Source of the DNA: Candidatus Alcyoniella australis | GTDB lineage: Bacteria > Lernaellota > Lernaellaia > JAVCCG01 > Alcyoniellaceae | Direction: 5' to 3' | DNA length: 49,795 bases | NCBI GenBank assembly: GCA_030765605.1 | Contig: JAVCCG010000141.1 | Span: forward strand, 1-49,795 | Part shown: positions 1-6,892 of the stretch, piece after piece | Numbering within the stretch: the first letter of the stretch is position 1 | How the letters are laid out: each line of letters begins with the position of its first letter | The notes under the pieces: generated by a model | The model's database searches: none | Told to the model about the DNA's origin: nothing | Seen by the model: only the letters and a program-made list of their open reading frames with translations | Program-made: the position numbers and the translations under genes

Positions 1-507
1 TATTTGGGCTCGCGGATAATGGGATTGTCCTTTGAGCCGGACTGGAACGCCGGCCTGGGGCAGGACGGCGCTCACTTCGGCAGCAGCGTCTCCACGGCCG
101 GCGACGTGAACGGCGACGGGTACGATGACGTGATCGTGGGCGCGCCGGATTACAGCAGGGGCCCGCAGCAGGATGATGAGGGCGGCGCTTTTGTCTATCA
201 CGGCACCTTCTTCGGCTGCGAGATCGACGGCGAGCACTACGGGCCGGGCGAGGCGAACCCGGACAACGTCTGCCTGTTGTGCGAACCGGACCAATCACAG
301 GACCAGTGGTCGTACAACGACGGCTCGGCCTGCGACGACGGCCTGTTTTGCAACGGCGAAGATGCCTGCCTAGAAGGAGATTGCCAGGAGCATGCGGGCG
401 ACCCGTGTGAGACTCAGGACGAAGTCTGCAACGAACAGACCGACGCTTGCGATGATGCGGACAACGACCAGGGAGATGATGACGATGATTCGTCGTGCTG
501 CGGTTGA
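1..507 (+). CDS. FG-GAP repeat exported protein, C-terminal part, with Asp-rich CCG tail (5' partial)
   Basis: The reading frame is open to the left edge, so this is the C-terminal end of a larger protein. It begins in an integrin-alpha-like FG-GAP blade (FGSSVSTAGDVNGDGYDDVIVGAP is split by the usual Ca-binding DVNGDGYDD loop), normally one of several blades of an extracellular beta-propeller. A Cys-rich segment follows with the DGLFCNG..C..G.C pattern known from exported proteins of deltaproteobacteria-like lineages; its cysteines probably form disulfides. The protein ends with a DDDDD tract and then SSCCG. The same kind of ending occurs in the secreted protein that ends at 3097. Likely extracellular or cell-surface; its ligand cannot be told. 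Family and partial status are secure, the role is not. Confidence 0.8.
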   Translation, partial: YLGSRIMGLSFEPDWNAGLGQDGAHFGSSVSTAGDVNGDGYDDVIVGAPDYSRGPQQDDEGGAFVYHGTFFGCEIDGEHYGPGEANPDNVCLLCEPDQSQDQWSYNDGSACDDGLFCNGEDACLEGDCQEHAGDPCETQDEVCNEQTDACDDADNDQGDDDDDSSCCG

Positions 508-514
508 CGTGCTG

Positions 515-1081
515 ATGAACAGGGCCGCGCTGCTGGCGATCGCCTGCTCGCTGTTGGTGCTGTGCGCGGCGTGCGGCCATGACGACCATGACGACGATGA
601 CGACCAGGGGGAAGACCCGGAGGGAGACGTGGTCAGCGACCCGCAACAGGGTCTGATGTGGCAAATCAAGCCGACCGCCGACTATCTTGACTGGCAGCAG
701 GCCGAGGAATACTGCGCGAGCCTCAGCTACGCGGGCTACGGCAACTGGCGCCTGCCCACAATTTCCGAGTTACGCAGTCTGATCCGCGGATGCCTGGATA
801 CAGAATCGGGTGGAGCATGTCGCGTTGAGGACGACTGCCTGGGGTACGATTGCGCAAACGAGGGGTGCGATGGTTGCTTGTATGGCAACGGACCGGCCGA
901 TGGCTGCTACTGGCCGGCCGCGCTGGTCGGCGATTGTTTCTTCTATTGGACCAGCTCGGAGGTCGAGGACTACGAGGTCCGCGTCTGGACCGTCTACTTC
1001 AACGAGGCGTTTATCTCGCCCAATCCCAAGGTCAGCACCTGCGATTATTATGGAGCCACGCGCTGCGTGCGCTCCCTGTGA
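515..1081 (+). CDS. DUF1566 (Lcl C-terminal domain) lipoprotein
   Basis: A 188-residue protein with a lipoprotein signal peptide: MNR, a hydrophobic stretch, then LCAAC as the probable lipidation site (Cys at -3 is atypical for a lipobox). An Asp/His-rich linker (HDDHDDDDD) follows. The rest fits the DUF1566/Lcl_C family, seen in phrases such as QGLMWQ, NWRLPTISELRSLI, YWTSSE and a final CVRSL; these domains occur in surface lipoproteins of Gram-negative bacteria. Several cysteines in an inserted loop (CRVEDDCLGYDC, CDGCLYG) may form disulfides. The start is uncertain: an in-frame ATG at 485 has a better ribosome site (GGGAG at 471-475) and would overlap the preceding gene by 23 bases, while the ATG at 515 gives the more normal signal peptide. 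Function unknown. Confidence 0.75.
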   Translation: MNRAALLAIACSLLVLCAACGHDDHDDDDDQGEDPEGDVVSDPQQGLMWQIKPTADYLDWQQAEEYCASLSYAGYGNWRLPTISELRSLIRGCLDTESGGACRVEDDCLGYDCANEGCDGCLYGNGPADGCYWPAALVGDCFFYWTSSEVEDYEVRVWTVYFNEAFISPNPKVSTCDYYGATRCVRSL

Positions 1082-1097
1082 TTGGCGGCCGGTATTC

Positions 1098-1505
1098 TCA
1101 GACGTCGATGTTGTTATCGTCGATGTCGATGATCCCCTGCTTGACCATGATCCTATCCGCGTAATGCTTTTTCAGCTTGAGCACAACGGCCTTTCTCACC
1201 TGCGGTAACAGCAGCAGCAGGCCCACGCTGTCGGTGATGAATCCCGGGGTGATCAGGGTCAGGGCCGAGGCCAATACCAGCACGCCCTCGAGGATCGCGT
1301 CACCGGGCAGTTGCCCGGACTTGATCTGCGACTGGAAGTCGGCGTAGACCCGCAAACCCTCGCGTCGCGCCAGTACGGCGCCGACCCAGGCGGTGCAGAC
1401 CACGATCAGGATCGTGGTCATCGCGCCGATACGGCCGCCGACCTGGATCAACACCACCAGCTCGGCAAGCGGCAGCAGCGTAAACAGCAAAAATAATCGT
1501 CCCAA
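1098..1505 (-). CDS. fxsA: FxsA family membrane protein
   Basis: A 135-residue inner-membrane protein with the FxsA pattern: an N-terminal hydrophobic hairpin (FLLFTLLPLAELVVLI), a second segment (TTILIVVCTAWVGAVLARREG) and a GD.ILEG.L.L..ALTLITPGFITD..G motif followed by a basic cytoplasmic tail. In E. coli FxsA is a small inner-membrane protein whose overproduction relieves exclusion of phage T7 by the F plasmid; its normal role is unknown. It is divergent from the secreted protein starting at 1616 and convergent with the DUF1566 lipoprotein. The tail IIDIDDNNIDV is acidic. Family assignment is good; no functional inference beyond membrane location. Confidence 0.88.
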   Translation of the reverse strand: MGRLFLLFTLLPLAELVVLIQVGGRIGAMTTILIVVCTAWVGAVLARREGLRVYADFQSQIKSGQLPGDAILEGVLVLASALTLITPGFITDSVGLLLLLPQVRKAVVLKLKKHYADRIMVKQGIIDIDDNNIDV

Positions 1506-1605
1506 GGCGACCTCCGCGAACCTTGTACCCCAGGGTCAATGTTGAGACAAGCCTCTGGCACACGTCCGGTGGATCGGGTAACAATGTCGGCTCCCTCGAA
1601 CCCAC

Positions 1606-1618
1606 GGAGGTTGTCTTG
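1606..1618 (+). promoter_or_regulatory. Ribosome binding site and TTG start of the 493-residue secreted protein
   Basis: GGAGG at 1606-1610 lies five bases before a TTG at 1616. Starting here gives MGRLSILTILLLIVATAPAVA, a clean Sec signal peptide. An in-frame codon further upstream (1523) would put 31 polar residues ahead of the signal peptide and overlap the promoter region of fxsA, so it was not chosen. Confidence 0.75.
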
Positions 1619-3097
1619 GGCAGATTGAGCATATTGACGATCCTGTTGTTGATCGTAGCGACTGCGCCCGCTGTTGCCGATGACTTCGACCCGTACCTCA
1701 ACGGCAAGGCCGAGGACTATCAGCAGTGGATCGAGAACTGGTGGCACACCGGCGATCTGGGCGGGCTGACCACCGTGGCCTTGTTCAGCGACGAGACCTA
1801 CACCGACGTCACCTGGCTGCACAACCAGGGCGACAGCATGATCTGGACCGGGATGTACCTCGCGGCCGAATCCCAGCGCTACATCATCACCCAGGACCCT
1901 GCGGCCCGCGAGGAGGTGATCCGTATTGTCGGGTACATGCACGACGCAATGCAGATCACCGATACGCCGGGCTACATCCCGCGCTACGCTGCGCACGATT
2001 CGTGGCCCTGGAACTGCAACTTCCCGGACGATCACGGCTGGAAGGTGCACGGCAGCGGCGAGTGGGAGGACTACTTCTGGGTCCACCAGACCAGCCGCGA
2101 TCAATACAGCGGCTACTGGTACGGCATGACCTGGGCCTACCAGGCGTTGGGCGACGAGGACCACGACGTGCGGCAGATCATCCGCGAGGACCTTGCATCT
2201 GTGGTGCAGATGCTCGAGGAGAACCAGTGGAACATCCGCGATGAGAACGGCGAATACACGGGCAACAACGCAGCATGGATAGGGCCGCTCAAACGTTTGG
2301 CCTGGCTGGTGCAAGCAGCCTACGTGATCGACGAGCCGTACTACTGGGAGCTGCTCGACCTGCAGTTCGATCTCAACAAGCCCTATTTGCCCGTGGACGT
2401 CAGCGCGTTTCTCAACCGCTACCAGGAGTACTACGGCAACAACCTGCGGCACCTGGACTTCCAGGCGATCTTCCGCCTGTGGCCGATGGACTCGCGCCTG
2501 TATCACTTCTGGGAGCTGTGGCAGAACTACAACCGGCCGTGGGTCGAGGGGACCTACAATCCGTGGTTCGACGCAGTGCACGTCACCGGCTGCCTGCGGC
2601 TAGGCCATTGCGACGAGGCCGAACTGCAACAGATTGAGGACGACACGCTGCTGACACTCAACCAGTATTGGGATCCGCCGGACTACAAGCGCGCCATCAC
2701 CTGCTCGGAGATGGAGCTCGATCCGCTCTCCGTGTTGCTTGCGCAGTTGACCGAGATTTTCCCGTTTCTCGAAGGCCTGATTCGCATCGAGCCCCAGACC
2801 CGCGACGCTCGTCAGCTCAACGACCGGCACTGGACCGATATGTACTGGCAGAGCTCGGGCGTGTTCCAGGCCGCATGCAGCCATCCCGAGGATCGCAACC
2901 TGGTGGGTTCGGGATTTGATTACCTGCTGGCCTACTGGGTCAATGTCTACTACGGCGTGTTGCCCGGAGAGGGGCCCTACGATGACGACGACGACGTGCC
3001 TGATGACGACGATGATGATGTGTCCGACGATGACGAGGAAGACGATGACCAAGCTGGCGATGACGACGATGACCGCGATGCAAAGTGCTGCGGTTGA
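1616..3097 (+). CDS. Secreted protein of unknown family with Asp-rich C-terminal tail ending in CCG
   Basis: A 493-residue exported protein from a TTG start with a good ribosome site. The signal peptide ends near APAVA-DD. The body (about residues 25-460) is rich in Trp, Tyr and acidic residues. It has the look of an all-helical (alpha/alpha)-barrel: GDSMIWTGMYLAAESQRYI, then repeated helix pairs with aromatic faces, as in several secreted glycan- or lipid-acting enzymes; no catalytic residues can be assigned. The C-terminal 40 residues alternate Asp runs with VP, VS, EE, QAG and RDAK and end in CCG, like the FG-GAP protein ending at 507. A hypothetical protein, probably extracellular or anchored through its tail. 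Confidence 0.7.
   Translation: MGRLSILTILLLIVATAPAVADDFDPYLNGKAEDYQQWIENWWHTGDLGGLTTVALFSDETYTDVTWLHNQGDSMIWTGMYLAAESQRYIITQDPAAREEVIRIVGYMHDAMQITDTPGYIPRYAAHDSWPWNCNFPDDHGWKVHGSGEWEDYFWVHQTSRDQYSGYWYGMTWAYQALGDEDHDVRQIIREDLASVVQMLEENQWNIRDENGEYTGNNAAWIGPLKRLAWLVQAAYVIDEPYYWELLDLQFDLNKPYLPVDVSAFLNRYQEYYGNNLRHLDFQAIFRLWPMDSRLYHFWELWQNYNRPWVEGTYNPWFDAVHVTGCLRLGHCDEAELQQIEDDTLLTLNQYWDPPDYKRAITCSEMELDPLSVLLAQLTEIFPFLEGLIRIEPQTRDARQLNDRHWTDMYWQSSGVFQAACSHPEDRNLVGSGFDYLLAYWVNVYYGVLPGEGPYDDDDDVPDDDDDDVSDDDEEDDDQAGDDDDDRDAKCCG
2980..3082 (+). repeat. GAY-codon low-complexity tract (Asp-rich linker)
   Basis: A run of GAT/GAC codons encodes the Asp-rich tail of the secreted protein. Similar shorter tracts occur near 460-490, 585-605, 3262-3290 and, on the minus strand, 37800-37890, always inside exported proteins or lipoproteins. 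They are coding low-complexity sequence, and may be slippage-prone. Confidence 0.8.
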
Positions 3098-3109
3098 ATT
3101 TTGATAAGA

Positions 3110-3121
3110 GGAAATATTTCC
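3110..3121. other. Perfect 12-bp palindrome in the intergenic gap before the haem-flavin lipoprotein gene
   Basis: GGAAATATTTCC is a perfect 12-bp dyad with no loop, 64 bases upstream of the next start codon. A TATAGA hexamer, which could be a -10 box, begins at 3132. It could be a small operator; it is not a terminator, because there is no loop and no T run. Weak support. Confidence 0.25.
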
Positions 3122-3184
3122 GGCGCTGTGCTATAGAATTCTGAAGACACCGCCCGCTCGATCAGATCAAGTTAAGGAGGCCCG

Positions 3185-5122
3185 ATGTCCCGTATCAGCC
3201 TGTTCAAGTTGCTGCCGTTGCTGTGCGTGGCGCTGTTGCTCACGCTGTGCATTGCCTGCGAATCAGGCGACGATGACGACGACGACCAGGCGCCTCCCGA
3301 TGCCGTGAGCAGCGCCAGCCCGGACGTAGTGTCGGCCCAACTGGGCGGCATGCACTCGGGGTGGGGCAACGCCGACTGCGCCGGGTGCCATGGACAGATG
3401 CACTACGATGGTTTTCTCGACGGCGAGTGCGTGACCTGCCACGGTTCCAACGGCGCGCCGTTGCGGCCCGCCGGACACGCCCTTGACCAATGCTCGAGCT
3501 GCCACGCGGGGAGCCATGCGGCGCTCAATTTCGTGGACGAACGCCACTGCACGGCCTGCCACAAGTTCGACCCGCAGATCCAGTGCCCGGCAGAGCAAGA
3601 CGTCGACGTGGTGGTGATCGGCGCGGGCGGCGGCGGCGTGGCTGCCGCGGCAGCCCTGGCGCTGGCCGGGATGGACGTGGTGCTGATCGAGAAGCACTAC
3701 AAGGTCGGCGGTTACATGACCACCTTCCAGCGCGACGGCTACACCTTCGAGGCTTCGCTGCACGCCATGAGCGGCCTGGGCGAGGGCGGCTCGACCCGCG
3801 CGATGTTCGAGGACCTGGACATCATGCATCGCATAAATCCGATTTTGTGCGACCCGACCTACCGCGCGGTCTTTCCCGGAGTCGACGTGCTGGTGCCCGG
3901 AGACATCTGGGAGTATCGCAAGCTGCTGATCGAGAGCTATCCCGACGAGGAAGACGGGATCGTCGAGCTGTTCGAGGACATGCGCCGTTGCAGCAGGGCG
4001 CTACAAGAGCTGATGGCCTTGGGCGATGGCGTAACCATCGAAGAGATTTTTAAGCTGGTCAACGATCTGCCCTACGCGATCAATCTGCTGCGCTACATGG
4101 ACATGCCGCTGGCCGAGATGGTCGGCCAGTACATTAACGATCCTGAGCTGGTCGGACTGTTCGAACAATTAGTAACCTACATCGGCCTGGGCCCCTCCGA
4201 GCTGCAGGCGCTGTACTTCGTTACGATGTGGGGCGGCTACCACCTCGAGGGCTTCTACTATTTCGAGGGTGGGTCGGCCACCATCACCGAGGGGCTGGCG
4301 CAGGTGTTCCTTGAGAACGGCGGCAGCCTGCGGCTGAACACCACCGCTACCAAGATTGTGATCCAGGACGGCCGCGCGGTGCAGGTGCAGACCGCGGACG
4401 ACGCTTGCTACAACACGCGCTACGTGGTCTCCAACGCCAACGCTTGGTCCACACTGCTGGGCATGGTCGGCGAGGAATATCTCCCCGCCGATTACGTGCA
4501 GAAGCTCAAGGGCATGACCCTGGGCGTGGCCACGCTGCAGGTTTTCATGGGCGTGGATTACGATTACAACGACCTGTTCCAGGGCTCGCACGAGCTGATG
4601 GTCAACGAGTCCAACGATATGGACGTTAACTTCCAGTATTCCTCCAGCGGTGATCTGGAAAACACGTTCTTCATTATCTCCAACTACTCCAAGGTCGATC
4701 CGGGCTTCGCGCCCGAGGGTAAGAGCTCGATCTCGCTCACGACCTATCTGCCCTACGACATCGACCAACGCTGGGGATTCGACGAGGGCTACGAGGAGTA
4801 CCTGGAGTACCGCGAGAACGTGGCGCAGGTGTTGATCGCACGCGCAGAGGAATATTTGCCCGGACTGTCTGAACACATCGAGGTCTTGGAGATCGGCACG
4901 CCGGTGACCAACGAGCTGTTCAGTTTCAACCCGGCGGGCACGATCCTGGGTTGGGCCAATACCGTGGACCAGGGCACGTTGCGCAGGCTGCAGCAGCAGA
5001 CACCGATCGAGAACCTCTATCTTGCCGGCGCCTATACTTTCCCCGGCGGCGGGCAGTCCGCAGTGCTCAGCTCGGGCCAGACCGCGGCATCGATGATCCT
5101 CGAGGCTGAGGCGGATCAATAA
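3185..5122 (+). CDS. Lipoprotein fusing a tetrahaem cytochrome c domain to a CrtI/phytoene-desaturase-like FAD oxidoreductase
   Basis: A 645-residue protein with an AAGGAGG site four bases before the ATG. Residues 1-25 form a lipoprotein signal (LCIAC, lipid Cys25), followed by a DDDDDD linker. Residues 65-126 hold four CxxCH haem-c motifs (CAGCH, CVTCH, CSSCH, CTACH). From residue 140 there is an FAD-binding Rossmann motif (VIGAGGGGV, with Glu169 at the end of strand 2), VGGYMTTFQRDGYTFE, and near the C-terminus NLYLAGAYTFPGGG with a following SGQTAA, as in phytoene desaturase and carotenoid-isomerase-like oxidoreductases. By analogy with periplasmic flavocytochromes c, the haems could pass electrons to or from a flavin acting on a hydrophobic or unsaturated substrate. 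The substrate is unknown. The domains are certain; the joint function is inferred. Confidence 0.88.
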   Translation: MSRISLFKLLPLLCVALLLTLCIACESGDDDDDDQAPPDAVSSASPDVVSAQLGGMHSGWGNADCAGCHGQMHYDGFLDGECVTCHGSNGAPLRPAGHALDQCSSCHAGSHAALNFVDERHCTACHKFDPQIQCPAEQDVDVVVIGAGGGGVAAAAALALAGMDVVLIEKHYKVGGYMTTFQRDGYTFEASLHAMSGLGEGGSTRAMFEDLDIMHRINPILCDPTYRAVFPGVDVLVPGDIWEYRKLLIESYPDEEDGIVELFEDMRRCSRALQELMALGDGVTIEEIFKLVNDLPYAINLLRYMDMPLAEMVGQYINDPELVGLFEQLVTYIGLGPSELQALYFVTMWGGYHLEGFYYFEGGSATITEGLAQVFLENGGSLRLNTTATKIVIQDGRAVQVQTADDACYNTRYVVSNANAWSTLLGMVGEEYLPADYVQKLKGMTLGVATLQVFMGVDYDYNDLFQGSHELMVNESNDMDVNFQYSSSGDLENTFFIISNYSKVDPGFAPEGKSSISLTTYLPYDIDQRWGFDEGYEEYLEYRENVAQVLIARAEEYLPGLSEHIEVLEIGTPVTNELFSFNPAGTILGWANTVDQGTLRRLQQQTPIENLYLAGAYTFPGGGQSAVLSSGQTAASMILEAEADQ

Positions 5123-5229
5123 TCGATCAATAGACCAAGCCCTTTTCTTTAGATCGGCTGCGGGAGGAGCGCATCTTTCCGCGTTGTTGCTGAACAAATC
5201 AAATTAGAAAATCGGAATGTCGAGCGAAT

Positions 5230-5247
5230 ACATGACGCATGTCATGT
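5230..5247. promoter_or_regulatory. Inverted repeat, candidate CRP/FNR-family operator
   Basis: ACATGAC and GTCATGT are perfect 7-bp inverted arms separated by GCAT. The inner ATGAC-N4-GTCAT has the 5-4-5 geometry of CRP/FNR superfamily sites. It lies about 95 bases upstream of the DsrE2 start. A weak -10-like TTATCT at 5267-5272 would place the dyad near -41, the class II activator position. The surrounding 5123-5341 gap holds nothing else recognised. The regulator is not in the window. Confidence 0.5.
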
Positions 5248-5341
5248 TTACCGTGTGGGTATCGTTTTATCTTTATTCTCGATGGATTGAAACTATTCGC
5301 CCACGCCGATCAAAGCGACGCGGCAAACCGGAGCATAAATC

Positions 5342-5887
5342 ATGAGCGCTGAAATACAGACACAATTGGACGAACTCAAGGCTGCGGTGGCTCAGACCGG
5401 GACCGGCCAGCAGAACAAGCTGTCGATGGTCGTCTTTTCCGGCGATCTGGATAAACTGATGGCGGCGATGATCATCGCCACGGGCGCGGCGGCCATGGGC
5501 ATGCAGGTCGTGCAGTTCTTCACATTCTGGGGAACGACCGCCCTGCGCAAGCCCCAGGGCAAGGTGCGCGGCAAGGACCTGATGTCCAAGATGTTCGGCA
5601 TGCTGCTCCCCAAGGGGCGCAACAAAACGAAACTCTCGCAGATGAACATGGCCGGCATGGGCACCGCGATGATGAAGGACCTGATGAAGAAGAAGAACGC
5701 GCCGAGCCTCGACCAGCTGTTCGAGATGGCGGCGATGCTCGGCATCAAGATCAAGGTCTGCGAAATGTCGATGGACCTGATGGGCTTCAAGCGCGAGGAG
5801 ATCATCGAATACCCCGATCTGGACTACTGCGGGGTGGCCACGTTCCTCGCCGAGGCCAAAGATTCAAAAATCCAGCTTTTCATCTAA
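5342..5887 (+). CDS. DsrE/DsrF/DrsH-like (DsrE2) sulfur-carrier family protein
   Basis: A 181-residue protein of the DsrE2 type. It starts with a strand-turn typical of the family (KLSMVVFSGDLDKLMAAMIIATGAAAMGMQVVQFFTFWG), carries a Met/Lys-rich insertion (about residues 80-125) and then the conserved Cys segment KVCEMSMDLMGFKREEI, in which the Cys is the expected persulfide site. DsrE2 proteins partner with TusA and rhodanese in sulfur relay. The TusA gene lies 18 bases downstream and the two membrane/Fe-S redox genes follow, so this is probably the first gene of a four-gene operon preceded by the inverted repeat at 5230. Whether sulfur moves in the oxidative or the assimilatory direction cannot be told from the sequence. 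Confidence 0.85.
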   Translation: MSAEIQTQLDELKAAVAQTGTGQQNKLSMVVFSGDLDKLMAAMIIATGAAAMGMQVVQFFTFWGTTALRKPQGKVRGKDLMSKMFGMLLPKGRNKTKLSQMNMAGMGTAMMKDLMKKKNAPSLDQLFEMAAMLGIKIKVCEMSMDLMGFKREEIIEYPDLDYCGVATFLAEAKDSKIQLFI

Positions 5888-5905
5888 TTCGCAAGGAGCC
5901 GAGAG

Positions 5906-6145
5906 ATGCCAGATTATGCAGTAACCAAGACGGTAGATTACAAGGGCCTGCCCTGTCCGATGCCCGTGGTCAAGATCAGCCAGGATATCAGCTCGGTCCA
6001 GACCGGCGAGGTGATCGAGGTGCTGACCACCGATCCGGGATCGCTTTCCGATTTCCCGGCCTGGGCCCAGACCACCGGGCACGAGATAGTCGAGACCAAG
6101 CAAGAGGCCGGGATGATCCGCATCTTTGTCAAGCGCCTGAAATAG
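5906..6145 (+). CDS. tusA: TusA family sulfurtransferase
   Basis: A 79-residue protein with the diagnostic CPxP motif near the N-terminus (DYKGLPCPMPVVK), the Cys being the persulfide carrier, followed by the usual beta-alpha-beta fold and a second segment (DPGSLSDFPAWAQTTGHEIVE) ending in F-V-K-R. An AAGGAG ribosome site precedes the ATG. TusA proteins pass sulfane sulfur between carriers. Placement between DsrE2 and DsrM/DsrK-like genes suggests a role in sulfur delivery linked to membrane electron transfer rather than a tRNA-thiolation housekeeping role. The symbol is given at family level. Confidence 0.88.
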   Translation: MPDYAVTKTVDYKGLPCPMPVVKISQDISSVQTGEVIEVLTTDPGSLSDFPAWAQTTGHEIVETKQEAGMIRIFVKRLK

Positions 6146-6163
6146 ACCGCGGGCGAGCCGACG

Positions 6164-6892
6164 ATGATCGACAAGCTCTTCTATTTTGTGACCGTCCCGA
6201 TGGTTTACCTGGCGGTGGCCTGGGCGATCGTCGGTATAATCATCCGCGCGGTCCAGATCTGGCGCAGACCGCGGCACCCGTTCACGCTCAAGGTCTTTGA
6301 GCAGCGCAGCACGCTGCTTGGCCGCATGCCGCTGATCGGAGCGATCGTCGACGTCTTTACCATGCCCACGGTGCGCAAACATCAGCCGCTGTTCTGGGTC
6401 TTTCTCGGACTGTTCCATCTGGCGCTGCTGGCGCTGCTCGTTGCGCACCTGGACCTGCTGCCGCAGATCAACATCATGCCTACCGGGTCCAAGCACATGC
6501 TGGGATACGGCGGCGTGGGCGTGGTGCTGACCGTGTCCGTGCTGTACTTCATGTGGCGCAGGTTCCGCAGCCCGGTACGCGAGATCAGCGTGCCCGCCGA
6601 CTACCTGCTGCTGCTGTTGCTGTTCCTGATCTTTATCACCGGCGACACGATTAGTTGGGCCAACTCCTGGAACAGCGGCGGGTTCGTGATCGGCAAGCCC
6701 GAGTTTGCGGCCTACCTCGATGGTCTGGTCAAGTTCACGTTCGACAATCCGCGCGACGTGCTCTACGGCTCGCACTACGTGGTGGTGGTACTCCACGTGC
6801 TGTTGGCCAACCTGCTGTTGCTGCTGCTGCCTTTTAGCAAGGTGATGCACTTCTTCTTCGCGCTGCCGATGAACAAGCTTCGCAGGGGATGA
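6164..6892 (+). CDS. NarI/DsrM-like cytochrome b membrane subunit
   Basis: A 242-residue polytopic protein with about five membrane segments: residues near 7-27 (FVTVPMVYLAVAWAIVGIII), a pair around FLGLFHLALLALLVAHLDLL, GYGGVGVVLTVSVLYFMW, YLLLLLLFLIFITGDTI, and HYVVVVLHVLLANLLLLLLPF. Histidines in paired helices (FHLALL..AHL and SHYVVVVLH) are suitable bis-His haem b ligands, as in the nitrate reductase gamma/DsrM family. Its stop overlaps the start of the downstream Fe-S protein (ATGA), the normal DsrM-DsrK arrangement. It probably exchanges electrons between the quinone pool and the cytoplasmic Fe-S partner. No nitrate reductase genes are nearby, so NarI itself is excluded. Confidence 0.85.
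   Translation: MIDKLFYFVTVPMVYLAVAWAIVGIIIRAVQIWRRPRHPFTLKVFEQRSTLLGRMPLIGAIVDVFTMPTVRKHQPLFWVFLGLFHLALLALLVAHLDLLPQINIMPTGSKHMLGYGGVGVVLTVSVLYFMWRRFRSPVREISVPADYLLLLLLFLIFITGDTISWANSWNSGGFVIGKPEFAAYLDGLVKFTFDNPRDVLYGSHYVVVVLHVLLANLLLLLLPFSKVMHFFFALPMNKLRRG

Noticed and set aside
1448-2581. Long minus-strand frame opposite the secreted protein
   Set aside because: High-GC antisense shadow: low-complexity Val/Leu/Pro/Arg composition, no family features, and the plus-strand gene has a signal peptide and ribosome site.
2980-3082. CRISPR-like or satellite repeat array
   Set aside because: The repetition is of GAT/GAC codons inside a reading frame, with no constant repeat or spacer lengths.
4169-5197. 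Minus-strand frame opposite the haem-flavin gene
   Set aside because: Antisense shadow of a clearly conserved FAD domain; composition rich in His, Arg, Gln and Leu without motif.
6164-6892. Nitrate reductase gamma subunit
   Set aside because: Belongs to the same membrane superfamily, but the partner gene is a DsrK/HdrD-type Fe-S protein and no narGHJ is present.
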